Assembly: GCA_016214985.1 (NCBI GenBank) | Contig: JACRMM010000061.1 | Span: 1-64,000, forward strand | From: Deltaproteobacteria bacterium | Lineage (GTDB): Bacteria > Desulfobacterota > Deferrisomatia > Deferrisomatales > JACRMM01 | Reading direction: 5' to 3' | DNA length: 64,000 bases | Part shown: in pieces, positions 7,959-15,360 of the stretch | How positions within the stretch are numbered: the stretch's first letter is position 1 | Layout: each line of letters opens with the position of its first letter | Translations under genes and position numbers: made by a program | The notes under the pieces: generated by a model | Database searches by the model: none | Seen by the model: only the letters and a program-made list of their open reading frames with translations | What the model was told of the DNA's origin: nothing

Positions 7959-9167
7959 ATGGGAAGAAGACGAAGGACGGAACGGAAGACGGAGCGGACG
8001 GTCCGCATGACGGAGCGGCTCCTGGGCGCCCTGCCGAGCATGGAGGACGGTCGGGACAAGGTCGAGTGGAGCGACGTCTCGACGACGGGGCTTCGCTTCG
8101 TCCAGGCCGCGAGCGGGAAGGGGCGCTGGATGTTTCGGTACACCCTCGGAGGGCGGAAGTGCAGCATGACCCTCGGCCCGTACCCGGCCGTGCCGCTGGC
8201 GGACGCGAGGAAGAAGGTGCTGGAGGCCCAGGCCAAGGTCGCCCGGGGCGAGAACCCGGCCGAGGAGGTCGAGAAGAGGAAGGCCGACGTGACCCTCGCC
8301 GCGTTCGTCGAGGAGCACTTCTGGCCCCACCAGAAGTCCGCGAAGAGGTCGTGGAAGGACGACGTCTGGGCCATGGAGAAGCGCATCCTCCCCGCCCTCG
8401 GGAAGCGGAGGCTCCGGGACATCACGAAGCTGGACGTCGTCGGAGTGCGGAACGCCGTCCGCGAGGCCACCAGCGAGCCCACGGCGAACAGGCACCTGTG
8501 CTGCCTCGCACGGGCCCTCTCGCTCGCCCACCAGTGGGGGTTCATCGACGCGAACCCGGCAAAGGGCGTCGAGCGGTTCCGCGAGGTGGCGAGGAGGGAG
8601 AACTTCCTTACCCCCGACCAGACCCGGAGGCTCGACGACACCCTCGCCGGCATGTCGGAGCTCGCCGTGCCCGCCGGCTGCGCGAGGCTTCTCCTCTGGA
8701 CCGGGCTCCGCCGGGGCGAGGCCGCGGGGATGCGCTGGGAGGACGTGACCCTGGACGGTGACGCCCCCTCGGCGTTCCTCCCCCGGACGAAGAGCGGTCG
8801 GAGCAGGACCGTCCCTTTGAACACCATGGCCGTCGCCGTGCTCCGAGGGATGGAGGCGCACCGCCTGGAGGGGAACCCCCACGTCTTCCCGAGCACGGCG
8901 AGCAAGAGCGGGCACGTCCGCGACCTGCGCGTCGCCTGGAAGAGGGCCAAGAAGCAGGTCGGGCTCTCCGCGGACCTGCACCTGCACGACCTCCGGCACT
9001 CGTACGCGTCGGCCGTCGTCAGCTCGGGGAACTCGCTCTACGCCGTGCAGAAGCTGCTGGGGCACGCCGCTCCGACGATGACCCAGCGGTACGCGCACCT
9101 GGCGGACGCCACCCTGCGGGAGGCGAGCGAGGCGGCCGTCTCCCGGGCGGCGCAGGGAGGAAGGTAG
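7959..9167 (+). CDS. Tyrosine recombinase, P4-type island integrase
   Basis: Protein of 402 residues, the usual length of P4-like integrases. Residues 15-105 form a DUF4102-like arm-binding domain (GLRFVQAASGKGRWMFRYTLGGR), followed by a core-binding domain (110-210) and the catalytic domain. The catalytic set is complete: Arg251 in WTGLRRGEAAGMRW, Lys278 in RTKSGR, His343-x-x-Arg346 in LHDLRHSYAS, His369 in LLGHAAPT and the nucleophile Tyr378 in QRYAHL. Such enzymes integrate genomic islands site-specifically, commonly at tRNA 3' ends. A tRNA-Leu lies 1.9 kb away with its 3' end facing this gene. The ATG at 7959 has AAGGAGG upstream. A strong terminator follows at 9192-9226. Confidence 0.9.
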   Translation: MGRRRRTERKTERTVRMTERLLGALPSMEDGRDKVEWSDVSTTGLRFVQAASGKGRWMFRYTLGGRKCSMTLGPYPAVPLADARKKVLEAQAKVARGENPAEEVEKRKADVTLAAFVEEHFWPHQKSAKRSWKDDVWAMEKRILPALGKRRLRDITKLDVVGVRNAVREATSEPTANRHLCCLARALSLAHQWGFIDANPAKGVERFREVARRENFLTPDQTRRLDDTLAGMSELAVPAGCARLLLWTGLRRGEAAGMRWEDVTLDGDAPSAFLPRTKSGRSRTVPLNTMAVAVLRGMEAHRLEGNPHVFPSTASKSGHVRDLRVAWKRAKKQVGLSADLHLHDLRHSYASAVVSSGNSLYAVQKLLGHAAPTMTQRYAHLADATLREASEAAVSRAAQGGR

Positions 9168-9191
9168 GGAAGAAGGGCGCGGAACAACGAA

Positions 9192-9226
9192 GCCCCGACC
9201 CGTGCATGGGTCGGGGCGTTTCTTTT
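9192..9226 (+). terminator. Rho-independent terminator after the integrase
   Basis: A perfect 10 bp stem (GCCCCGACCC at 9192-9201 with GGGTCGGGGC at 9208-9217), a 6-base loop and then GTTTCTTTT. It is placed 25 bp after the integrase stop. Confidence 0.9.
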
Positions 9227-9333
9227 CGGGGGGCCTAACGCCCGCACGACCATGACGGAACGGGTAGGCTTCGCTCCTCCCAAAACGGGTCGGGGCCCTA
9301 TTCTTTTGTCGGTTTTCAATGGCCGACTTGAGC

Positions 9334-9888
9334 TCACTGGTCCGAGTGATGTTGCCAATACAGTTCCGCTCCCCTGTCCCACAGTTCCTTGAAGGATACC
9401 CAGTTCAGGGCATTGTTTGGGGTCGCAATCGTCATTTTTCCCAATGGAGTGAGGTCGAAAAGGTGCTCTGCCTTCAGCTCTCGCAACTTGGCCATATACT
9501 TGAAATCCTTTGCAACTGGGTAGCGCCCAGCCCAGATGACCGATTCCGATAGAATCTCCAGTAGGCCCTGCTCCTTGTCACTTAGGTCCAAACCAGCCTG
9601 AGCCGCAAAATCCACTAGTTTGTGATTGGTGTCTACCCTCAGCCCCTTGGCAACGATAATTGCCTTGTAAAGCAGCTCAAGCGCCAAGCCGCAAAGCATG
9701 AGGTAGACCGGACTGATGGCTGCAGCCATGCTGTAGCTCGACCCGAGCCCCAGTCGCTCGACGAGAGTCCGTGAAAGTTCCGCATCCTGGGATGCCCATA
9801 ACGCACCGGCTGCGCCGAGGAGGTCTGACGCTTTGTTATACCAGTAGATAGGCCGGCACTGTGGCAGGTCAGGACGTTTACGCGTCAT
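9334..9888 (-). CDS. Hypothetical protein, possibly HEPN-like
   Basis: Protein of 184 residues encoded in DNA noticeably richer in A+T than its surroundings. It is largely helical. The segment YLMLCGLALELLYKAIIVAKGL followed by THKLVDFAAQAGLDLSDKEQGLLEILSESVIWAGRYPVA resembles the helical core of HEPN-type or similar hypothetical proteins. I cannot identify a catalytic R-x4-6-H motif with confidence, so function is open. The ATG at 9888 has only a weak ribosome site. It sits with another AT-richer orphan gene between the integrase and tRNA-Leu, consistent with cargo of an integrated island. Confidence 0.6.
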   Translation of the reverse strand: MTRKRPDLPQCRPIYWYNKASDLLGAAGALWASQDAELSRTLVERLGLGSSYSMAAAISPVYLMLCGLALELLYKAIIVAKGLRVDTNHKLVDFAAQAGLDLSDKEQGLLEILSESVIWAGRYPVAKDFKYMAKLRELKAEHLFDLTPLGKMTIATPNNALNWVSFKELWDRGAELYWQHHSDQ

Positions 9889-9967
9889 CTGCTATCGTCC
9901 CCACCCGCTGGCCGGCAAGCATCAAAAACGGAATCTTTGCACTTTGTCCTGGGAATCGCTTCACCGA

Positions 9968-10582
9968 TCATCCATAGTCACCCATGAATTGCATGGCTGA
10001 CTGTATCGCATGCGTAGGAGCTCCAAGTACAGATGTTAGAGCCGTATAAGGTTTGACATCAGCGTAATACTTCCGCATCGCCAATACATGCAGGGGGAGC
10101 TCCAGTCCAAAGTGGTCTTGGTCCAAGGCAATTAGGTGCTGGGCAAACGCTAAAGTTGAGTAAGCCGCTCTATTTTTGAATGGCTGCGACGGTAAGTGTG
10201 TTTGGATGACAGGCCAACCTTTTCGTCCCGGAACTACATCCACCGTGTACGTTTCCGCTCTAGGTGTGGATTTTGCTGACAAGGTAAGATCACTGTCGAG
10301 AGTGAATGCCTCAGCCGGAGCAGGTAAGCCTGACCAGAATGGAGTGACCCATTTCGAGGCCCACCTTTCCAAATGAGCCTTGACTCCCTCGGCTGCCTCG
10401 CACCGCCCGATATTGTACAAAGTCTTGGCGTAGTAAAGATCCCAAATCCATATTTCCATGCCGCTCGGAATCCGGCCTTCGACCAATACCGCAACGGTAG
10501 AGGTAGTCTCGAAATCCTCTTGAAACTGCAGCTCGACTCTCGCGATCGGCGATACTTGCTTAAAAATATCGAAGAGTCCCAT
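9968..10582 (-). CDS. Hypothetical island protein
   Basis: Protein of 204 residues with no motif I recognise. It begins MGLFDIFKQVSPIARVELQFQEDF, continues with a Trp-rich region (MEIWIWDLYYAKTLYNIG and WASKWVTPFWSG) and has a mixed alpha/beta C-terminal half. It has no signal peptide or membrane span. GAGG precedes the ATG at 10582 at acceptable spacing. Base composition is lower in G+C than in the neighbouring core genes and similar to 9334-9888, suggesting both were acquired together. They read in the same direction with an 80 bp gap. Confidence 0.6.
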   Translation of the reverse strand: MGLFDIFKQVSPIARVELQFQEDFETTSTVAVLVEGRIPSGMEIWIWDLYYAKTLYNIGRCEAAEGVKAHLERWASKWVTPFWSGLPAPAEAFTLDSDLTLSAKSTPRAETYTVDVVPGRKGWPVIQTHLPSQPFKNRAAYSTLAFAQHLIALDQDHFGLELPLHVLAMRKYYADVKPYTALTSVLGAPTHAIQSAMQFMGDYG

Positions 10583-10994
10583 GACACATCCTCTCTTCGG
10601 CAGGTGGATCGGACACTCGGAAGCCCCCGTTCCGGCAACACGAGTAGCTGAAAATTCATTGGCGGGCAGTGTAGCCGGCGGAAGGCGATTTCGGAAGACT
10701 TCAGAGCGAAAGAAAGAGAAGAGGGAGGGCGGAGACGGGAGACCGTGCGGAGATGCGACTCGGCGTCAGAGGGGGGACGCCCGGGCGATGACGTCACAGA
10801 TCGAAGCCACGCTCTGCCGCCTCACCCACCGTCGGTCCCACCGAACTGCGCCCCGGCTCCCTCGCCCCAGCACACGCGATGTCGCGGCACACCCCTCCCC
10901 CCGCCCACCCCCCCGCTATTCGGCCCAAACCCCAGGGGATCCCTGCCTCCTCGACGACGGACCGCTCACGGACCCCCGCCCCGGATTTTGGGCA
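10583..10994. other. Gap between island genes and tRNA-Leu
   Basis: About 410 bp without a supported gene. Frames here are proline/arginine-rich and motif-free. Since the tRNA 3' end lies at the right side, this stretch would contain one attachment junction if the island entered at the tRNA, but I see no obvious copy of the tRNA 3' sequence to the left of the integrase. Confidence 0.4.
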
Positions 10995-11029
10995 ACAAAA
11001 AGGGGCTCCGCTCTTCGCGAAACCCCTTT
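10995..11029 (-). terminator. Terminator of tRNA-Leu
   Basis: Read on the minus strand, a stem pairs AAAGGGG with CCCCTTT around an internal TCGC/GCG pairing and is followed by a run of T. It lies just past the tRNA 3' end. Confidence 0.75.
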
Positions 11030-11037
11030 GTTTTCGA

Positions 11038-11124
11038 TGGTGCCGAAGGTCGGAGTCGAACCGACATGTCCTTGCGGACACCGGATTTTGAGTCCGGCGC
11101 GTCTACCAGTTTCACCACTCCGGC
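11038..11124 (-). tRNA. tRNA-Leu (anticodon CAA)
   Basis: An 87-base gene with an encoded 3' CCA. The acceptor arm pairs GCCGGAG with CTTCGGC (one G-T wobble). The anticodon stem CCGGA/TCCGG encloses the loop CTCAAAA, giving anticodon CAA (codon UUG). A long variable arm (TGTCCGCAAGGACA) marks a class II tRNA, and the T-arm contains GGTTCGACTCC. Its 3' end faces the integrase at 7959-9167, the orientation usual for a tRNA used as an integration site. Confidence 0.95.
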
Positions 11125-11184
11125 AATATCGTTAAAGTCTAGCCGAAACCAGGGGCCAAGGGCGACGGCTTTTCGAGCTCGCCC

Positions 11185-11655
11185 TCACTTCTTCTTCGCG
11201 GTCTTCGCAGGGGCGGCCGGCTTCGCCGCCTTGGCAGGCTTGGCAGGCTTGGCAGGCTTGGCGGGCTTCGCGGGCTTCGCAGCCTTCGCGGGCTTCGCAG
11301 CCTTCGCGGGCTTCGCCACCTTTACGGTCTTGGTCGCCTTCGCAGGTTTGGCCGCCTTGGCAGGCTTGGCCGCCTTGGCAGGTTTCGTCACCGTCGCGGG
11401 TTTGGCAGCCTTCGCCGCCTTGGCGGGCGTAGCCGGCGCGGCGGCCTTGGCGCTCTTGGGCACCTTGGCCTGCTTCGGGGCTACGGCCGATGCGGCCGCC
11501 TTTGCCGTCTTGGCCACCTTGGCGGTCTTGGCCGCGACTGCCGGCGCCTCGCCCTTCTTCAGGAACTCCACCGCCGTGTCACAGTCCGGGCACTTCTTGG
11601 GCTTACACCGGGCATCCTTCTCGTGACCGCAGGTTGGGCAGCACCAGGTCGCCAT
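11185..11655 (-). CDS. Rubredoxin-like zinc ribbon with histone-like Lys-Ala-Pro tail
   Basis: Protein of 156 residues. The N-terminal 30 residues hold two CxxC pairs (WCCPTCGHEKDARCKPKKCPDCD), a zinc-ribbon or rubredoxin-like fold containing the RCKP string seen in a family of small rubredoxin-like proteins. From about residue 40 the protein is almost entirely repeats of AAKPAK, AKTAK and PAKPAKPAK, like the C-terminal tails of histone H1 and of bacterial H1-like DNA-binding proteins. The tail is strongly basic and probably disordered. I infer nucleic-acid binding, perhaps nucleoid compaction, tethered to a metal-binding head. GGAGG precedes the ATG at 11655. The repeat DNA is prone to slippage, so tail length may vary between strains. 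Confidence 0.75.
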   Translation of the reverse strand: MATWCCPTCGHEKDARCKPKKCPDCDTAVEFLKKGEAPAVAAKTAKVAKTAKAAASAVAPKQAKVPKSAKAAAPATPAKAAKAAKPATVTKPAKAAKPAKAAKPAKATKTVKVAKPAKAAKPAKAAKPAKPAKPAKPAKPAKAAKPAAPAKTAKKK

Positions 11656-11671
11656 GATCGCCTCCTTCGCT

Positions 11672-12190
11672 CTAGGTGGCTCCGCCTTCGTACTCGTAGA
11701 TGGCGGGCAGGTTGCGGTATCGTTCGTCGAGGTCGAGGCCGTAGCCGACGAGGAATCCGTCGTCGAGCACGAGGCCACGGTAATGAACCGGAACCTCAAC
11801 CTCGCGGCGGCCCGTCTTGTCCACCAGCGTGCACACGCGCAGGCTCGCCGGCTTGTCGGTCTCGAGATCAGCGAGGAGGGTGGCGAGGGTACGGCCGGAG
11901 TCGACGATCTCCTCGACGACGAGGACGTGGCGGCCTCTCAACGGGTCGCGGCGGGAGATCCGCTCCTCGACCGACCCGCCGGAGCTCGTTCCCGCCCCGT
12001 ACGAGGAGAGGCGCACGAAATCCACCGTGCAAGGCGTCTGGAGCCGGCGCATCAGGTCGCCGAGGAACACCACAGACCCCTTGAGAACGCCGAGGAGGTG
12101 AAGATCCTGGCCGGCGTAGTCGCGGTCGATCGTCGCAGCGATCCGTGCCACCGCCTCAGCGATCTGGACTTCGGAGTACACAACCCGCAA
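11672..12190 (-). CDS. hpt: Hypoxanthine phosphoribosyltransferase
   Basis: Protein of 172 residues that salvages hypoxanthine or guanine with PRPP to form IMP or GMP. Visible family features are the N-terminal loop LLGVLKGSVVFLGDLMR, the flexible-loop segment VDFVRLSSYGAG, the PRPP motif VLVVEEIVDSGRTL (Glu-Glu where Glu-Asp is usual) and the purine-contact region LVLDDGFLVGYGLDLDERYRNLPAIY. I start it at a TTG (12190) with GGGAGG five to six bases upstream, which gives normal family length. A GTG at 12181 is the alternative. It lies 16 bp upstream of the zinc-ribbon gene in the same direction, so the two may share a transcript. Confidence 0.9.
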   Translation of the reverse strand: MRVVYSEVQIAEAVARIAATIDRDYAGQDLHLLGVLKGSVVFLGDLMRRLQTPCTVDFVRLSSYGAGTSSGGSVEERISRRDPLRGRHVLVVEEIVDSGRTLATLLADLETDKPASLRVCTLVDKTGRREVEVPVHYRGLVLDDGFLVGYGLDLDERYRNLPAIYEYEGGAT

Positions 12191-12202
12191 AGAAGCCTCC
12201 CG

Positions 12203-12230
12203 TTGACGCGAAGGACTGGCGCAGTAGGCT
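12203..12230 (+). promoter_or_regulatory. Putative promoter for the redoxin/FMN-binding genes
   Basis: TTGACG (12203-12208), a 16 bp spacer and TAGGCT (12225-12230) in the gap between the divergent hpt gene and the rightward redoxin gene. Confidence 0.4.
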
Positions 12231-12345
12231 TGGCCGCGGTTATTACCACACCTGAGCGCACGAAAACAGGAGGCGAGACGGTCCGATGGCAACTTTTTGC
12301 AGTTGTGCCGACACCACGCCGGCACCAAGCTCCGCGAGAGGTCGG

Positions 12346-13437
12346 GTGAAAGAGCGGGCCGTGGGGGGGAGATGTGCGGTTCTCGCGCTGCTGTTGGGCA
12401 CCACGGCCTTCGCTTGGGCGGGCGGGGGCGAGCTCACCGTTCGGCTGGGGAAACCATTCCCGAATCTGGAGTTCGACGAGCTCGTGGCCCCCGGAGACTA
12501 CGCCGCCCTGGGCCTTCCGCCCGGCAGCTTTCGCTTGGCCGACATCCAGGGCCAGGTGCTGGTCCTGGAGTTCTTCAACCGGTACTGCCTGACGAGCTGG
12601 AGGCAGTCGCTCCAGCTCGAGTCCCTGGGGAAGCTCCTCGGCCCTGGGGGCCTCGAGGGGAAGGTGCGGATCCTGTCGGTGGGCGCGGGAAACACCGCCG
12701 CGGAGCTACGGCAGTTCCGCACGGAGCAGCGGATCACCTACCCCCTCGCCACGGATCCGCGGTTCGACCGGTACAACGACCTGGGCGAGCCCGGGGGAAC
12801 CCCCTTCACCGCCTTCCTCGTCCGGCGAGGCGAGGTCTGGACCCTGGCGGACTCCCATGTGGGCTTTTACGGTGACGCGGAGCTTCTGGTCCGCGCGAGG
12901 GTCCTCCTGGGGCAGGGCACAGCGGAGACACCCGAGGCGCCCGATGCGGAGGGCGACCGCGACACGGCTCCAGCAGCGGTTGACGCCGAGGTGCGCGCCT
13001 TCCTGTCGCGGGTGGCCGGAACCACGGTGGGGATCGAGCCTATGGAGCTCTCCGGAGGGACCCGCGTGTTCCGGGCCCTGGGCCCCACCGGTTCCCCGAC
13101 GGGCCTGTATGCGCGCCTCGCCACCCGCGCTCCGGTCTGCGACCTGGGCCACCGCATCCGCTTCCTGTTCGCCTTCGACGACGGCGGCATCGCACGTGGC
13201 TTCGAGCCGATCTACCTGATGAAGTTCGGCAACGAGCTCTGGTCGGCGGCCGACAGCGCCAGGTTCAGGGCCCGCCTCGTGGGTCGACGAATGGACGAGC
13301 TGGCGTTCGATGCCGACGTCGACGCGGTGACGAGCGCCACCATGAGCTCGGCGCTCGTCTACGACGAGCTTCGCCGAACCGCCGCACGGCTCCGGGAATC
13401 CCAGAAGAACGCCTCGGGGCCGACGCCGGCCCGGTGA
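12346..13437 (+). CDS. Exported redoxin-fold plus FMN-binding protein, redox motifs lost
   Basis: Protein of about 363 residues. A GTG start at 12346 gives a clean signal peptide (AVLALLLGTTAFAWA), while an ATG at 12286 would add 20 residues. Residues 30-190 form a thioredoxin/AhpC-like domain (QGQVLVLEFFNRYCLTSW, then TYPLATDPRFDRYNDLGEPGGTPFTAFLV). The C-terminal part is an FMN-binding domain ending in DAVTSATMSS, similar to the site where FMN is covalently attached in NqrC/RnfG-type proteins. Compared with its tandem paralogue downstream, the CxxC is CLTS and the CxxCH is CDLGH, so the disulfide and heme-binding motifs are gone. It is likely periplasmic and co-transcribed with the next gene. 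Confidence 0.75.
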   Translation: MKERAVGGRCAVLALLLGTTAFAWAGGGELTVRLGKPFPNLEFDELVAPGDYAALGLPPGSFRLADIQGQVLVLEFFNRYCLTSWRQSLQLESLGKLLGPGGLEGKVRILSVGAGNTAAELRQFRTEQRITYPLATDPRFDRYNDLGEPGGTPFTAFLVRRGEVWTLADSHVGFYGDAELLVRARVLLGQGTAETPEAPDAEGDRDTAPAAVDAEVRAFLSRVAGTTVGIEPMELSGGTRVFRALGPTGSPTGLYARLATRAPVCDLGHRIRFLFAFDDGGIARGFEPIYLMKFGNELWSAADSARFRARLVGRRMDELAFDADVDAVTSATMSSALVYDELRRTAARLRESQKNASGPTPAR

Positions 13438-13479
13438 CCTCACTCGGTTGCCTTCGGCCGCGCCTTCCCTGGAGCGAGG

Positions 13480-14556
13480 ATGAACCCGATGAAACCAACT
13501 GCAGCCCTCTGCCTCGCGGCCCTCCTTTCGGCCGGCGCCGCGCTGGGCGTCGAAGTCAGCCTCTCCGTAGCGCCCGGACGTGCGTTCCCCGATTTCTCGT
13601 TCGACGAGCTCGTGGACCCCGAGGACTACGGCTCACTGGGGCTGGCGACCTCCACGGGTCCGGTGCGGCTCTCCCAGGTTCCGGGCGACCTGCTGGTGCT
13701 CGAGTTCTTCAGCGCGCGTTGCCTGAACTGCCAGCGCCAGGCCCCCCTGCTCGATTCGTTCTTTCGGGCCGTGGCCTCCGGCGACCTTGCGGGGCGCGTG
13801 CGGTTGCTCGGCGTGGGCGTGGGCAGCGGCGCCCGGGAACTGGGGGGATTCCGGCGCGCCCTCAAGGTGACCTATCCCATGGCGGCCGATCCGACCTACG
13901 ACCGGTATCTGGAGCTCGGAGATCCCGGCGGGACTCCCTTTACCCTGTTTCTGCTCCGCCAGTCGGGCCAGTGGACCCTCGCCGACTCCCACTTCGGGCT
14001 CGAGGGAGATACGGAGCTGATGGCTCGCTCCAGGGTGCTGCTGGAGGGCAAAGCCGGGGCCCCGCCGGCCCTGACGGCGGCGGGCCGGAGCCGTTCGGAG
14101 CTGCCGCTCAGCGACGAGGAGCAACACGCCCGCGCGCAGCACTTGCTGGCCGGCCTCCTGGGCCGAGACGCGGGTGTCGACACCGTGGAGATCCCGGGTC
14201 ACGGGCGCCTGTTTCGCGCGCTGGGCAGCGACGGCAAACCGATCGGGCTGTATGCGCGGTTCGCCAGCCGCGAGCCGGTGTGCGACCTATGTCACGCGAT
14301 CCACTTTCTTTTCGCCTTTGACGACAAGGGTACGGTGCGCGGCTTCGAAGCGGTACGCGTGACGAAGTTCGGCAACGAGCTGTGGAGCGAGGCCGATGCG
14401 GAAAAGCTCCGGTCGCGGATGGCGGGCCGCACGCTCGACCACCTCACCTTCGATCCCAACGTCGACGCCGTCACGAGCGGCACCATGAGCTCCTCGCTGA
14501 TCTTCGACGAGGTCCGGCGGGCCGCGGCGCTGGTGGCCGCCCTCCCCAAGCCCTGA
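13480..14556 (+). CDS. Exported redoxin-fold plus FMN-binding protein with CxxC and CxxCH
   Basis: Protein of 358 residues, a tandem paralogue of the gene 43 bp upstream. A signal peptide (LCLAALLSAGAALG) is followed by a thioredoxin-like domain with a redox CLNC motif (Cys81-Cys84), a linker, and a C-terminal FMN-binding domain with DAVTSGTMSS at about 329-338. Between them is CDLCH (268-272), a single CxxCH that could bind one c-type heme in the periplasm. Combining a thiol redox centre, a possible heme and FMN in one polypeptide suggests an electron-transfer role outside the cytoplasm, but the partner is unknown. An ATG at 13489 is an equally good start. Confidence 0.75.
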   Translation: MNPMKPTAALCLAALLSAGAALGVEVSLSVAPGRAFPDFSFDELVDPEDYGSLGLATSTGPVRLSQVPGDLLVLEFFSARCLNCQRQAPLLDSFFRAVASGDLAGRVRLLGVGVGSGARELGGFRRALKVTYPMAADPTYDRYLELGDPGGTPFTLFLLRQSGQWTLADSHFGLEGDTELMARSRVLLEGKAGAPPALTAAGRSRSELPLSDEEQHARAQHLLAGLLGRDAGVDTVEIPGHGRLFRALGSDGKPIGLYARFASREPVCDLCHAIHFLFAFDDKGTVRGFEAVRVTKFGNELWSEADAEKLRSRMAGRTLDHLTFDPNVDAVTSGTMSSSLIFDEVRRAAALVAALPKP

Positions 14557-14575
14557 GCCTGGAGAGTCGAGCGCG

Positions 14576-15187
14576 TCAGGGCTTGCCGGGTGGCGCACCG
14601 GCGTAGACGACGACCAGGGCGCGGGCCGGCTGCCCCCCCAGACTTCGGAAGGCGTGGGGCAGGTCGGAGTCGAAGTACAGACAGTCCCCTGGCAGGAGAA
14701 CGCGGCGCTCGTCCGGACCCCGGAATTCGAGCTCGCCCTCCAGCAAAACCACGCACTCCTCCCCCTCGTGCGTGTAGAAGGCCGCGTCTTTCTCCTCGAG
14801 GGGTTGGAAGGTCACAAGGAGCGGCTGCATCGCTTTGCGGGGTCGGTGGAGCTCGAGCGACTCGTAGCTGTACCCGGCGTCGCGCGCCTGCTGGTGGGGG
14901 CGGGTCGTGAAACGGCCCCTCTCGGCTGCGCGCGTCAGTGCAACCTTGTCCTCCCGGCGATCCTCCTGGAACAGCTGCGAAAGGCTCACGTCGAGAGCCC
15001 GGGCGATCTTGAGCAACGTGGCTACGGGGGGCATCACCCGGCCGTTTTCGACCTGGGAGAGCAGCGGCTTCGAGAGGCCGGTGCGCCCGGAGAGGGCCTG
15101 CAGGGTCAGCCCGCACCGCCGCCGGTGCTCTCGAATCTTGGAGCCGATGCCGAGATCTTCGACGTCGGCGTTGATTCTTCTCATCAT
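14576..15187 (-). CDS. XRE-cupin transcriptional regulator
   Basis: Protein of 203 residues. Residues 13-70 form a helix-turn-helix of the XRE/Cro type (IREHRRRCGLTLQALSGRTGLSKPLLSQVENGRVMPPVATLLKIARAL). The C-terminal half is a cupin sensor domain (TFQPLEEKDAAFYTHEGEECVVLLEGELEF, then LLPGDCLYFDSDLPHAF). This architecture typifies regulators that sense a small metabolite. It is divergent from the long GAPDH gene at 15361, with a shared 170 bp control region, so that gene is its most likely target besides itself. A second regulator of the same build heads the methylmalonyl-CoA cluster at 39882-40577. GAGG precedes the ATG. Confidence 0.85.
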   Translation of the reverse strand: MMRRINADVEDLGIGSKIREHRRRCGLTLQALSGRTGLSKPLLSQVENGRVMPPVATLLKIARALDVSLSQLFQEDRREDKVALTRAAERGRFTTRPHQQARDAGYSYESLELHRPRKAMQPLLVTFQPLEEKDAAFYTHEGEECVVLLEGELEFRGPDERRVLLPGDCLYFDSDLPHAFRSLGGQPARALVVVYAGAPPGKP

Positions 15188-15266
15188 CTGCCTCGTCCGA
15201 TGAAAGCCGCCGCCATTCTACCTCAAACCCGTCTGCCGCGAAGCGAGACGCGCCGGGGCGGGCACT

Positions 15267-15294
15267 TTTTCACCCCACCCAAACGTGCTATCTT
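15267..15294 (+). promoter_or_regulatory. Putative promoter of the long GAPDH gene
   Basis: TTTTCA (15267-15272), a 16 bp spacer and TATCTT (15289-15294), about 67 bp upstream of the GAPDH start and in the region shared with the divergent regulator. Confidence 0.4.
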
Positions 15295-15360
15295 CTGCGT
15301 CCGCAGTTCACGCCCCGCGCGCGGGCGATGCCCACCCCGATTCGAGCCGGAGGAGCCCCA

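Noticed and set aside
11185..11654. The short repeats in 11200-11420 as a CRISPR array or tandem-repeat element.
   Set aside because: The units are in frame and encode the Lys-Ala-Pro tail of a protein; there are no spacers.
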